From Epiperipatus broadwayi (taxonomy: Eukaryota; Onychophora; Udeonychophora; Euonychophora; Peripatidae), in assembly GCA_028023455.1 (NCBI GenBank), contig JAQFVV010006341.1, positions 1,242,001-1,306,000 of the forward strand: a DNA stretch of 64,000 nt, given 5' to 3'. Positions 35,588-48,239 of this stretch are shown one piece after another; positions within the stretch are counted from its first letter, which is position 1; every line of letters starts with the position of its first letter. A program made the translations under genes and the position numbers. Under the pieces are notes generated by a model. That model did not search any database. It saw nothing but the letters and a program-made list of their open reading frames with translations, and was not told where the DNA came from.

Positions 35588-36450
35588 TTTGTAATCATCA
35601 TTAACCATTATCAGTCCACTGCAGAATGAAGGTCTCTCCAAGTTCAATCCATCTTCTCTGATCTTTAGCTTCTCTTCTCCACATCATCCCTGCACACTTT
35701 CTTATTTCATCCATCCATCTTACATGTGGCCTCCTTCTGAGTCTTTTACAATCACTTGAAATCCAGTTTAAGATTTCAATTGTCCATCTATTATTATCTC
35801 TTCTAGCAATATGTCTAGCCCAACTCCACTTCAGTCTTTTAATTTTTTCAATGAGGTCAGTAACAACTTTTGTTCTCTTACTCATATATTGCATTTTTGA
35901 TCTCTTCTTGTTATTCCTAACATGCATCTTTCCATACTTTTTTGATTGGTCTGAAGTCTATTGTTCTTCTATTCAGAGTCCAAGTTTCAGATCCATAATG
36001 TAAGATTATTAAAAACCTTCCTTTTCAAACACATAGGAAATTTTTTTTTTTAGTATCAAGTTATTTCTACCAAAAGCAGTCCCAAACAAGTTTAATTTTA
36101 TGATTAATTTCATGCATTATCTTTCCATCTGTATTGGTAATCTGACCAAGGTGTTTGTATCTGTTAACTTTTTCTAACTCATCATAATCAATTTTTATTT
36201 TTATATTTTGAAAAATCCATGGAACATTACTTTAGTTCTTTTAACATTTATCTTTAGTCCTACTTTCCTACTTTCATCTGATAACTCCTGCAACATTTCC
36301 TGCAGATCATCTGCAAAATCTAAATGACTTAAATAATCTCCATTTACTTTCACTCCTTTAGCTTCCTATTTTAATCCACAAAATACTTCTTGCAGCACTG
36401 CTGTAAAAAGTTTTGGAGATATGAAATCACCCTTCTCAATCTTTTTTAAT
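35588..36450 (-). pseudogene. RTE-type LINE ORF2, C-terminal half, decayed
   Basis: From the upstream end, minus-strand frames encode GDFISPKLFTAVLQEVF, then KVNGDYLSHLDFADD, LQEMLQELSDESRKVG and KINVKRTKVM, with stops and frameshifts. The 108-codon frame at 35601-35927 holds the C-terminus (SWARHIARRDNNRWT, HVRWMDEIRKCAG, LQWTDNG). These are hallmark RTE reverse transcriptase and C-terminal blocks. Relative to the family, the segment just after FADD is missing, so the RT core is deleted and dead. The 3' end carries a 'gatgatt' type tail. Other RTE 3' ends in the window are at 31765-32116, 17238-17365 and possibly 41100-41222. Confidence 0.85.
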
Positions 36451-36547
36451 AACCATAGATATTAATCAATATAAAGATATTTAATTGTAAATAATTGTTG
36501 TAAAATTGTATATAATGATCGTTTTTTAAATTAAAGATATTATTTTA

Positions 36548-36591
<44 letters not shown>

Positions 36592-36615
36592 GAAAAAGAA
36601 GAAGGAGGAGGAGGT
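36548..36615. repeat. (AAT)n microsatellite running into A/G-rich DNA
   Basis: About 13 aat repeats followed by 'aagaagaaggaggaggagg'. Confidence 0.95.
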
Positions 36616-36642
36616 GGTCATTAAAACAAAAAAATCTCTATA

Positions 36643-36662
36643 CAGTAGTGACACTCAATGGT
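36643..36662 (+). repeat. Family K end fragment
   Basis: 'cagtagtgacactcaatg' after TA matches one end of the MITEs at 22481 and 56540. It runs directly into the 'gatcatgtgatg' flank seen near those copies, so most of the MITE is missing. Confidence 0.55.
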
Positions 36663-37224
36663 GATCATGTGATGGTAAATAATAGCCATTATTTATACAT
36701 TCGAAAATTCGATTATTATAATTTATATCTTGTTTTTTTTAAACTGTAAACGTGTTTAATGAATACTTTATGAAACATTAGCATTAATATAAAGTTTCAT
36801 TTTGAATATCAATGATTGAATTATTGTCCATATAGCAATATGAAATTTATATAAAAGTGGTTCACATTTTTTCAAAAATTAGCACTGATTAGACAAAATC
36901 TTTTTTTTTTTTTTTGCAAATTCGTTAAAATGCATCTAGTTTATTTGACATCTGACTTATGAATTATTCTAATATGCACATTTTGAGAGATCTTCTCCAT
37001 AACTATATATATATATAGATAACTATAAAGATTTTACTATTATATATATATATATATGCAAAGCTTTAAAAATTGTTCAATTTAAGTTGGTGAAAATTTT
37101 CTCTTTTCATTAGGTATTAGTTGTGTAGAATTTTAAACAGAGTAATTGTCAGGAAAAATAATGAGTTTATTTAAAACAAACTATTCTTAATTAAGAAAGC
37201 TGTCTACTTAAAGATAAGAAAATT

Positions 37225-37540
37225 ATAAGTTTATTTATCTATCAATTCTATTAACTGGTCTATATATCTATCTACCATCCAATCCATCTATGTATATTTC
37301 TGTTCATCAGTCTATGTTTTTATCTCTATTTCTCTTTGCATATTGTTGTCTATTTATCTCATTAGCTATCCGTCTATTCATTCATATATTTATTCATCTA
37401 TTCATATATTTATCCATTTATATATCCAATTTTTTATCTCTCAGTCCGTTTTCCAATCCATCTGTCTTTATGGTTGTCTATCTATCTATCTGTTCATCTT
37501 GCAATCTATCTATTCGTTGGTATGTTTTTCTATTATGTCT
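37225..37540. repeat. Degenerate ATCT/ATCC tetranucleotide tract
   Basis: Dense 'atctatct', 'catccat' and 'ttattcatctattcatata' blocks. It gives spurious Ser/Ile/Tyr-rich ORFs on the plus strand. Confidence 0.75.
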
Positions 37541-37589
37541 GTATAAGCGTCTGGTTCACTGATTATCATTTCATATAATTAATGCTCAT

Positions 37590-38085
37590 ATAGCCTATAT
37601 ATTACATATATAGACACAGGTATAGAATAAGCCTGTGTTTCAGTTATTACATTGTAGAGATGTCTGCCCATCCTTGCATATGTATTAAAATGGATTATGT
37701 CCTGTACATGTGGGATTCAGATTGACCTTAGGTCAACATGGGTGTGACAAGAATCACAGCCTCAGGGTGGCCTTCGAGTATTCCGTCATCAGATTTTCAA
37801 TTGGATGGATGGTTGAAGAGTTGGAGTGTGTAGTGGATTGGAGCATGTCCATTAAAGTATGAAGATTGTCTATCTTAATATATATCTGAGCACTTATAGA
37901 ATATATGTATGGGAGATGATAATCTGGACCAACTGATGATTGCTGGTTTAGCATGAAATACGTATATTGGTGATTATTTATCTTTTCAGCATATGTGTTA
38001 TTGAGTGTATCAGTGTTATTAGATAGAGTGGCGAGTGATGGGTCATCTGAAAGTCTGTGCTCATATACCCTATATATAATTAATA
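37590..38085 (-). repeat. Family A repeat, near full-length unit with linker
   Basis: It starts with the end of a preceding unit ('gcctatatattacatata'), then the linker 'tctgcccatc...ttatgtcctgtacatg', then the unit through 'catcagattttcaat', 'ttaaagtatgaaga' and 'gaaatacgtatattggtga' to 'ctgaaagtctgtgctcat'. The minus strand has a long open frame across it (37754-38179) whose text recurs in other copies. Confidence 0.8.
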
Positions 38086-38097
38086 TACTTTTTTTTA

Positions 38098-38963
38098 TCC
38101 CAAAGGCTTCTTTTAATATTTCCCAATTTTGTACTGAACAATAAAAAAAATGTGATAGATTCATAGCAATAAATCGCAAAGCGAATGGTATGTCATTGCA
38201 TTCTATTCTATCCTTATACTATCAGAAATCCCATACCCTGATTTATAACTTGGTTTTAAAGCATGGCAACTTCATTACTTCAGAAGTAATACACCCAACT
38301 GACAAACCACCACCTCATAACAACTCCTGCCTTGATGTTATTCTTCAGTATCTCAACCAATATCAGATAATCACCAATACCACTTTCAACTCCAAAATTT
38401 CTATATGGGATGCACATCTAATTTTGCACCCAATCATCAATAATATAAAACCATCCTTAGGAATCAACAATCACAAAATCACCTCTTTATTTAAATTTCT
38501 TAAATTAGAACCCAAATTTCTTACCTTCTTAATTAAGGTAAATCAAAATGCCATGCATACTAATCATTTTTTACACTTCAAGAGATATCTAAATAATATT
38601 GATCCAATATGCCCGCTCTGCAAGACTCAAGAGGATACTTTTGACCATATTATTAAATCATGCCCTCGGCTGGTAGGCATTAGATTGCTAATATCGCAAA
38701 GTTCGAGCATTGACTTTTACAAAATTCTATCATTGAAAGACTCCTTACAAAGTAGACAATTTCCTTTCATTAGACTTTCATTATTTTTAGTTCATACAAT
38801 CTGGAGTGTCCGTTGCAAACTAATCTTCACCTTCCCACCTCCAAATCAAGATGTCATATTTATCGATCACCTTAATAAGTTGAAAAGTAAAGACCTTATC
38901 CTGTCTTCTAAATTCCTCTATAATGAGACATGGAATCTCTTTCAAATACCAAAAATCACCTAA
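38098..38963 (+). pseudogene. 5'-truncated LINE ORF2 fragment, same lineage as the 27-31 kb LINE
   Basis: The last 257 codons are open from 38190. Homology continues upstream in frame to about 38098 (PKASFNISQFC) through one TAA. By eye it aligns along its length with ORF2 residues from about 729 to the end: NG.xLHS, PTDKPPPHN against PTDTPPPFS, a Trp-Asp block, SLG, and the C-terminal finger CPLCKTQEDTFDHIIKSC. The endings IRLSLF and RCKLIF also match. The protein is clearly diverged, so it is a different subfamily. It lacks endonuclease and RT domains and cannot work alone. It abuts the end of a family A unit at 38085. Confidence 0.85.
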
Positions 38964-41099
38964 GACATAAACAATCACACACAAAATTTGATACTAGCAT
39001 TTCCATTAGAGATTCTCCATGGGATTAAACTTTAGATCCATCACAGATTCTCAATTAGGATGTTAGAACTTCTTACCAAGAAAGACAATGTATTCACATA
39101 TTCTTAGATAATCAATTATTGTTCATTAATAAAGTTATTTTTGAAACTAAAATGGAAATGTATAGAGAATATTAAATAGTTTAAAACAATAATACAAAAA
39201 TGGGAAACTATATTTTTTATTTATAAACCTAATTCAGTTATTCACATATATATATTCTAACTTCCTCATATTACCTTTATTAACTCATCATAAAAACATC
39301 CGATAGTAAATGATTTGTTTTGAAAAATTTAGATTTTGCTTGCATGAGAATAATGTTGGAAAATTTAGTTTTGCTATACGAGAAAAAAAAAGTCTTTCGA
39401 AATTGAAGACATTTATATATTATTTAGATTAAAAATATAATCCAAACAACTCCTACAAGGGTTAATGTAATAGACAATTAACGAACACTAGGTGGAGCTT
39501 AATATGCTTGTTTCTACGATCTCCACTGCTGAAATCCTCATAAATTCCCAAGCAATAAAATGTTAGAATATTTGTAATACTAGCCAATTTTCTTATTAGT
39601 ATCAGATAAATTATTTTGTAACTTTCTAATAATTTTGAATTTATTATGCAAAGCAAGTGAATTTTATTCTAATTTCCATTAAATTACCATATGCATAATT
39701 ATAAACAATAATAGCAGAATATACTTAACTACTTCTGAATATTTTGAATAGCAGTTGTCAATATAAAATTTTAAATAAGAATTAGAAACATAATTATGCT
39801 AATTATATATGAATAATATAAGATTACTGTATCTGACACATCTAGAGTTTATTTGAATTGCTTAGTATAAACAAAATAACATAATCTGCATAATCTGGTA
39901 TAAACTGACTGAAACAATCTATTAGTATTATTTTTAAAATGGGAATCCAACATTAAATCCAAAGCATTTGAAACCACGATTAATATGTTTGTAAAATATT
40001 TCACTCTGACAAATATGTTCTAGAACAAACAAAACACCAGTTTTCATCCAGTTTTGTGAGAAGTTCTCAAAATCACTTTCTAAAAAATCATTATAAAAGT
40101 GATATGTATTGAATAATACAATAATAGATTAAAATTTTACACATGAATAAAAATTATATCTGCATGAAATAGACAGAAAATATGTAAATTTATTGGAGGC
40201 AAAACTATTTTCAATGTCTTGACAAAAGACGTGAAATCTCAAAATGTTGCATGTGTAACTAACATTTAAATGTAACAATTTGCTTAGTGTGAGTTTCACT
40301 TTGTCTATTTTTTATCATTCTTTTGAATGGCAAGTCTTTGCAAGATTTCAATACTATTTGAGTGGTTCTTAGTGAAACCTTCATTACCAAGAAAAATAAA
40401 TGAAAGAGACAGTGTGACTTAAGTAAAACTATTTGTTATACTCAAAATCAGATTTAAATCCAGGCTTAGTGAAAAAAATAGATTTTAGCAATCTTAGATT
40501 ATTTAGGCTGCTGCACTAACAGTAAATTACTCATCTAATATTATCAATAAATATGTATCTAGCCATTTTTAGCTAGTGTATCTTATAAGAATTAAAAATA
40601 TACTCAAACCCGATCTGTTGAAGATTATCTTTTTTTACTTCACTGTTTTTCTATGAGGCTTTGTTAAAATGGTATTTGCTTTATAATGGTTATTTATAGG
40701 CTGTTTCATCAATGCGACTATGTGTATAATAAGCATTTGTCTGCATGCATATCTCCCTGTTGTTAATATTAGCATTACACTTGTTTTAACATGTCAAACT
40801 AACTATTCCCTGGATAAAAGATATTGTTCAATTCTTGAGCGTCCAGACATGGATGAAAAGTGAATTACTAGATTCAGATACAAACAATGCTTTTGTAAAA
40901 GTCATAATTTAGAATTTATTCTTAGAATATAGATAGGACAAATTTGCTATAAATTTAACATTTGAGAAATTGTTGAACGTAACTAAATTAAACCTAACAC
41001 ATTTTTATATACACAGTATATAAACTTCTATTTTAATATAATGGCAAAATAAAACTAACTTTATTACATCTTTATTATACTAAGCTAAGATGAATGGAT
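38964..41099. other. AT-rich stretch, no gene recognised
   Basis: The first 150 bp may be LINE 3' UTR. The rest shows no domain, repeat or RNA gene. Confidence 0.4.
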
Positions 41100-41222
41100 G
41101 AAATTAAAAGATTGCAGAATTAATGTGTTTTTGAGAAGCTTTGGATAAAAAATATGTCTAAATTTACAAATATTTTCATCCTGCAATCGTTTGATGCTGA
41201 TTGAAAATGATGATGATGAATA
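41100..41222 (+). mobile_element. Possible RTE LINE 3' tail
   Basis: The complement reads 'catcatcatcattttcaatc' then 'cgattgcaggatgaaaat', like the 'ccactgcaggatgaaggc' 3' region of RTE LINEs. The plus strand ends in 'aatgatgatgatgaa'. Short and weak. Confidence 0.35.
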
Positions 41223-42171
41223 AGTCTTATTAAAATAAGTAAAATATAAAAATAAACATGAAGTAGTGAAAAAACGTAAGCAATAAGGATTGAATCACAA
41301 TTAAATATTTTAGATATTAAATTTATAAATTTATACACATTATTGTAATCTAATTCAGAATCACCAAAATTTACTAATTCTCAGAGTCAGTAAGATTTAA
41401 AAGATTCATTAGGAGTCAGCAAGAAATAATTTGGGTTGTAGGGGGCATTTAAAAAAGTTTTAGTTGCCAATAGAAAATAACTGAATTTATAATTTTACTA
41501 ATAATTGTTGGGAAAAATATGTAATACATCTGATAAAAATAGTATTAAAAATAAGAAAAACACCAACTTTTAATAACAAAAATAAATTTATTGAATTTAC
41601 GCACATATTCGTTGCTTCTTAATATGATTTATTTGCTGTGGTTCTATAGTTATTCTTATATCTGGTTGGTGATATTTTTTCATTTTGTATTTCTTCCAGT
41701 TGTTAATATATATATATCTTGCTTTTTCCTATAATATAATTAAATTAAAAATTATCTCGAATAACCGTTGATAACCGTGAAGTTGTTTGTAAAAATATGT
41801 TTACCAACTGTTTAGTATAACATTTTTTTTTTACTAATTATATTTTAAGATAGCTTCACCTATTTATATAGAAAGTAGGTTGAAGTAAAGAAGGGGTTCC
41901 CCACCTTTAATTAGGGGTTCCCCTCTTTTCCTCCAAAGAGTAAGCTTGTGATTAAGACCTGTAGATGTCCCTACCTTCGTATTTTCAAGCGCACATGCTT
42001 AAAGGTTTATTGCCTTAGGAAATATTATTTTAAGATAATAAAAAAAAACTCAAATTCTAATAAATATGCTGTACATATTTGTATGTACATGTATTTTTCA
42101 GATTACAAATAAATTTTAATTCAATATAAAAATATCATTGTTTTCCTGAAAGTTTGTGATGATGGTGTTTT
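41223..42171. other. AT-rich stretch with one GC-richer patch
   Basis: Between 41890 and 41990 a GC-richer patch repeats 'aggggttccc' in direct order and has C/T-rich text. No gene is recognised. Confidence 0.4.
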
Positions 42172-42495
42172 AGTTGTCTTTATTGTTTGGATTATTTCCA
42201 TCATCTAATATGAGTATTGAATGTCTTTAGAAGAATGTAACTTTATTTAAATATTCCAAATACAGTCAACTGTTAGTAATAGCACATCAATACAATGAAA
42301 TCTGATTAGAAATAATAAATTACAAAATTTGGAAAAAAAATTATTTATACGTATACATATGTATGTGGGAATGATACATAATAAAGTTGCATCATGAGGG
42401 GTTTTGATTTGAATGTATTTGAAATTTTTAAATAAAGTTAAATTTTTTAAAGACATTCAATACTCATATTAGATTCTGCAAATAGTCTAAACTAA
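42172..42495. mobile_element. Foldback/MITE, family I copy 2
   Basis: Arms 42172-42245 and about 42425-42495 are inverted and carry 'atctaatatgagtattgaat' and 'gtcttta', matching the arms at 763-832. The interior is about 180 bp, longer than in copy 1. Confidence 0.7.
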
Positions 42496-42892
42496 ATACA
42501 AATTAAAATATGTATCTTGATCATTGGTGGGTCTCTGGGTTTTTCTGATATTATTAAACGAGATATTGAAAATAAAGCTTGGCAGTCCCTCATAGTGCCC
42601 AAATTTAATACTATTATGTGATCTAAAAATAGATAACGATAAGGAAAAGAACAACAATAATAAATATAATAATAAAACAACATTCAATTTTAATATTTAG
42701 TAATATCTATTAGAGGATTAAATTAAGTAAACAATAACTTTTATAATCAGTAATTCTAATACATTTTTATAATTATTAAAATACATAATTTAAAAATTAA
42801 TCATTTTATTATTCTAAAAAAATAGTAAAAAGAAAGAAATACAGTCACTAACATATAAAGAATGCCCTATTTACAATTATGATAAAATAAAA

Positions 42893-43216
42893 GGAATTTG
42901 AATCCAGATTTCAAACTCCCTACAGTTACCCACTCTATCCAATATAACCGACACACATGACTACATATATGTGAAAAACATCAATGATCTCCAATAAACA
43001 TATTTCATGTTGAATACTCATAGGTTGTTCTGAATCATTATCTCCCCCACACATATATAATCGAGGCTTAGTTTATATTAAGGTAGCAAATGTACATGCT
43101 TTAAATGGACAGACTTTAATCCTGTCCACTTTCTATCCATCCACATCACTAAAAATTTGATGATGGAATGTTAAAATCCATTGATGATTTCAATATTATA
43201 ATCATACCCATGGTGT
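42893..43216 (+). repeat. Family A repeat copy
   Basis: It begins 'ggaatttgaatccagat', continues through 'cacacatgactacatatat' and 'ttatattaaggtagcaaat', and ends 'atacccatgg'. One of the most diverged copies, with indels. Confidence 0.7.
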
Positions 43217-43539
43217 AAATGAAATTTTTTTTTACTTAATGCAAGATAGGATATACAAAACTTTTTTTTTTCAGAACTCCATTTATATATTTTTTGTTTT
43301 GGTTCTGTTTATATATCATATTTATTATATATAAACAGATACCCTGTGAGATTTGGTGCAGTTGGTAGAGTATCCAACAGGATTGAACTTCTGATGGACA
43401 CATGAGCAATAAAGCGATTACCATTTTTGACATCAACAGATTAATTGATAATGAAGAACATATGATTAATTGTATAATCAACAATTTATTGAAAAATATA
43501 TTGGTACTGTACTAAGAGAAAGCAATTATTTACATGGTA

Positions 43540-45925
43540 AAATCTTATATATAAAATCCATTTTCTCTGTTGTCTGATTGGTGAATGTATGAATATTTGT
43601 GTGATGTCACATGTCAAATTCACATCCACTACATTTATATGAAGGAAGTAATTCTACCATTAAGCTTTTGTCATTCCCTCACATTTCTTTGATCTCATGT
43701 TCAACATAAAATTTAAGATTAAATCATTATTACTTATCAGAAGATAATAAATTTGACTTCATTTGATAAATATATTTACTACTGAAATAAATTTTGAATA
43801 TTCACATTTTTTTCTATAAATATTAAAAAATGAGATTGTAACCCAAACAAAAAAGATTATACATCATTGTTTCTAAAAAGATTATTTTCATTTTCCAAAA
43901 TCAACAATTATTTGTGATTTTTTTAAAAATCAGAATGAATATTTATTTTTTTTCTTATGTCTAATGAAGTATGCTTTAAAAATTTAAATTTTTTCAATAT
44001 TTATTGCAAAGTTACAATATTTTCATACTCATTATTGTAATTAGATTGCATACATAGAAAGCTTCTAAATAGCTTTAGGCCATCTTTGCATTTTCCACTA
44101 ATATAATGCTCTATTTTTCAAAATAAAGTACTTCCAATACCAAATAAGTTATTAATAATTTACATTTTTGATATCTAATAAATATTGTGTAAATTATTGC
44201 TTAAAAATATCTAGAATTGTAATAAATCCACAAATAAAATGTTTTTGGTTATTCAAATCCATTTTTTTAAACAATGTTGTAGAAATGTGATGTTGAAAAC
44301 CTGTCATAATACAGTAGATTTACTTGTCAGGTTGGAGCTAAATTTTATTGACTTGAGGAATTTTTTTGAATTAAAATTTTATATTATAATGTATATATGT
44401 ATATTACAGTATGAAGATTGCAGAAATGTTCACTAGGGGGAGAATTAATGAAGAAAACAAAGTAATATATATGAACATTGAAGTAAATTAAATAAAAAAA
44501 TGCTGGAGAATAATCAGTATGAGTGTTTTAGTTATAGAGATATAGAATATATTTTGTGATAAAGATTCCCAGCCAACTGCAGAAACAACCACAAATGCAA
44601 TGTTAAGGCACACCAAGCTTTCATGGTCTTTCAATCTCCTAATATAGTTCAGATGAATGACATACTTAGCAATGTTTAATTTAACATGCAATAAACTTTT
44701 ATAAATTAATGATGGTTAATAAAATAAATATATTTACATTAATAGTCAAAATAAGAGTCATATATCAATTCATAGATCACATGACCCTATCTCTTAAGCT
44801 TGTAAGTTATAAACAGTGAGGATTGCCAATTCCTCTACAAGCTTTATGATAAATGCTTAGCCAGAGCCAGCACTTAAAATATCTCTGTCAGGAACCCCTC
44901 CCCAAACCCCTGACCATGGTTTCATGCTAAATTTTATAAAAAAAATTGTTAAAGCAACCATTTAAATAGGATATAAATATTATATTTAATAAACAAATGT
45001 TACAAAAATGACTGTTGTTTTTGTATTCTGAAATTAATAAATGGTAACTATTAATAAAGCTAAAAAAAACTATTACTATTAATCATGAACCTATCAAAAA
45101 ATCAGATGGGAAATGTACACTTTTTATTCAGAGGGTATTCCAGTAAATATATATTTGTGTTGTAAACCTGTCATATATAACAGATATATTAAAAATACAA
45201 ATTTTAATTTAGCTTTATTAAAATTCAAAAAATTATTTATATAATATTAAAATGTTTTGTTTAATTTACATTAAATCTTTAATAAACAAAAACGCAAGTC
45301 ATATATACATGTAAATGGAAAAATATGGGTGATTTAGTCTGTAAATTGTGTAAGGAAGGAATAAAAAATATTAGGCATCTGTTAATTGAATGTAAATGCT
45401 TGAAAACAGAAAGGGTACATATAATAAAGTTATGGAAGAATAAATATGAAAAATGTGATTATGCAGAAAGTTGATTATTGTTTTTTATGCTGGGTTTGGG
45501 AAAAGATTAGGGGGGTTTAGATATAAAGACCATAGAGTTGACAAAGATTATGTTGTGGAAATGGGATAGAACAGAATATGGAAAAACTTAGACTGGGAAA
45601 TGGAAAATAAAATGGCTAACAGGATTCTCTGAGCATAATTGCTGAGAGATTCTTGACTTCGTTTAAGGAGAAGCCAAAATACATCACATCACCTTACATC
45701 TTAATGGATAAGTGTGGTATGAAAAAATATTTAAAATCTGAAAGTCCAGAGCTTTTGTTTTCTGCTGTAACAATAGTATTTCAGACAAGTTTACAATTCT
45801 ATCATATAAAATCTTTTGTTTAACTTACATTAAATCTTTAAAAAAATTTCTTAGGGAAACCAATTAAAAAAAACACACAGGCTAAGGCCAGATTCATCTG
45901 ATATTTTAATAACTATCTTAATATC
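43540..45925 (+). repeat. Family G dispersed repeat, copy 1, with three inserted segments
   Basis: Segments 43540-43665, 44487-44745, 44940-45290 and 45725-45925 match, in order, 49495-49620, 49620-49674 plus 51065-51275, 51275-51600 and 51640-51830. Shared blocks include 'ctgattggtgaatg', 'atacttagcaatgttta' and 'ctttttattcagagggt'. Three segments (43666-44486, 44746-44939, 45291-45724) have no counterpart and look like insertions. The first is bounded by 'ttaa' on both sides. No ORF of its own is visible. Confidence 0.65.
45291..45724 (+). mobile_element. LINE 3' fragment inserted in family G
   Basis: From 45325 the plus strand reads MGDLVCKLCKEGIKNI then HLLIECKCLKTERV, a C-x2-C-x8-H-x4-C finger typical of LINE ORF2 C-termini, with a stop at 45472. 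Further frames give LGLGKD, GGLDIKTIELTKIMLWKWD and an interrupted tail. This differs from the other two LINE lineages in the window. It has no RT domain. Confidence 0.65.
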
Positions 45926-46261
45926 TAATGATTTTTAGTAACATTTTGTTTAATATAAATTATATAGTGTTTTTATGTAGTTATATATAAAATATTTTTA
46001 AAATAATGTATAAGGATTATATTAGTAAAAAAAAGTCATATTGCATATAATAATTATTTGTTTCTATTCCAAAATACTGACAACAGAAGATTGATAATGA
46101 CAACAACTTATAAAGAAGTTACAATTTGCATGGTTATATAGCAGAAAAGGCATATAAAATGTTATTTTTCTTTGTAGTAACATTTTTCTTTCATACATAT
46201 ACATTAAAAAAAAATCGAGTCAGATGTCACATGACCTAATTTAATAATCTTGTGTTAAAAA

Positions 46262-46735
46262 TGCTATATATGTAGAGCTCGCAAAACAAACTCTTAACAA
46301 GTTTAGTAGAGTACCCCCAACCTCAGACCGGTTTCTGCCACTGGTGTCCTCGATGAGATGCTAGGATATTCAATCATTAGATTAAAAATACCAGGTCAAG
46401 CCCAGCACTTTATCTAATGTATAACTATTAAGCAAAAAATCTGAAAATTTCAGACATCCATATGTTTGCCAATGGTATATCTGAACTGAGTCCAGTCCCA
46501 TATGGCTATTTAAGTTAGATAGCTGGATTGGAAGACATATGGATGTGTGAAAATTTCAGATTTTCTACTTAATAGTTATACATTAGACAAGGTGCTGGGC
46601 TTGTCCTGGGATTTTTAATCTAATGATTGAATATCCTAGCACCTGGCTGTGGATGCACCAGAAACTGGTCTGAGGTTGGAGGTATTCTACAAAGCTTGTT
46701 AAGAGTTTGTTTTGCAAGTTCTATATATAATACAT
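46262..46735. mobile_element. Large foldback, about 200-bp arms, family N
   Basis: Arms 46262-46464 and 46536-46735 are inverted with moderate divergence. Shared blocks: 'gcaaaacaaactcttaac', 'tcaatcattagattaaaaat', 'atgtataactattaag' and 'catccatatg'. A 70-bp loop separates them. An apparent 76-codon ORF (46627-46857) begins inside one arm and is not credited. Confidence 0.8.
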
Positions 46736-47467
46736 ATACAAAGAAATCATTTGAAACTTTTAAAAAAATGTTTTTAACTGACACCTACTGTGGCGCTAGT
46801 GGTGAAAGCAAGTTCTTGCATGGATATCAAATCTGGAAATTCATGATTCTCTATTGATTAAATATTAAGTAAGCAATTTAATTGAATTTATGCAGGATTT
46901 TTTTTGATAGAAAGAAACTACACATCTTGTTTAACATTAAAACCCATAAGGATCTTCCTTTTTTTTATTTTTTAGCAAATTTAATAATTCTTATTAGAAA
47001 AAGTTCATGTAGTTATTATAGGTTTGTAGAACTCTCTTACAGAGAATAATGAGTTTATTTACAAATTAGATTATTTTTGAAAATATAAAAACATTATGTA
47101 TTGCTATGTGTATATACCTGGCTCTCTTTTTGCGTGCTTTCTTATTTTTTTTTGGGTGGTTGGTGGTTGTTGTTTGTTTGGTGGGGAGTTGGGTTAATGA
47201 AACCGGTGAATTCGCGGCTTGTGTGTTTTACTTTTATTATATTAATTTCATTTAATTAATATATTTTCTTTAATTTATTTTTTTTGGATGGTATTTGTAT
47301 TTGGACTTATTCTTTTTTTTTTTTTTTTTTTTTATTTTTTTTATTTTATATTTTTATTTTTTAATTATTATGAAAATAAAATTATATATTTTATTTTTTA
47401 ATTATTCAAAATTTTAATTTTTATAATTTTATAAATTTTTTTTTGTGTTTTTTTGTGTGTTATTTTT

Positions 47468-47503
<36 letters not shown>

Positions 47504-48239
47504 TATAATAATTAATTTTTTTTTCAAGTTATTTTTAAAGGGTCAGTAATAGCAGTGGGCATAATTAAATTTGACAATTAAAAATTAAAATCTGATTTTT
47601 AATTGTAATTAACAATTTAAAAATTAATTACTGCGACTTGAAATTAATGTGAAATTTGATTTTTAAACCGAATTGAAAATTAAAGACAAAAATAAGAATT
47701 TAATTTTTAGTTGTTAGTTTCATAAAGAATTAATAAAATCATCATCTCAAAGATTAATTACTAATTACGTTATCACCAGAAAACCACTGTTACAACATGA
47801 GTGTGTAGTTGGCGCTAGTTGTTTGAAAACGAATGTGTTTTTTTGGCAAATAGCTATAATAATTAAAATGTGTATAAAAAATGTAAATTACTGTACTGTA
47901 AATTATGCATAAAAATATATTATTTTGAATAAAATTAAATATTATAGTTAAAAAAAGTTTGTCTTGTATCAATTTTTTTTAAATTTGAAATTTTTTATTA
48001 GTCATATTTTATTTCCTTATATTTTTTTTGCGCAAATTTTGAAAAATCACAGACTGCATCCCACCTTTTTCAATGTAAGTTACGTCTATGTGCGTGTTTT
48101 CTGAGGAACCTATCTATCGTGTAAAACGAGACCCAGGTGTATATTTAAAATCAGTCGCTAAAAAAATCAACGACCTATTTTCCTTTTTCCTATCACAAAA
48201 TAGTAATTTAAAATATAAGAGTAATATGTGGATATATAT
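46736..48239. other. AT-rich stretch, TG-rich patch and T-rich tracts
   Basis: 47152-47195 is T/G-only with several G doublets and triplets. 47270-47520 contains long T runs, including about 20 near 47310-47332 and about 28 near 47470-47498. 47570-47720 is an A/T self-complementary stretch. No gene is recognised. Confidence 0.55.

Noticed and set aside
35601-35927. A standalone host protein of 108 residues
   Set aside because: It is the C-terminus of an RTE LINE ORF2, with decayed RT text continuing upstream.
46627-46857. 76-codon ORF with several cysteines
   Set aside because: Lies mostly in one arm of a foldback repeat, with no homology recognised.
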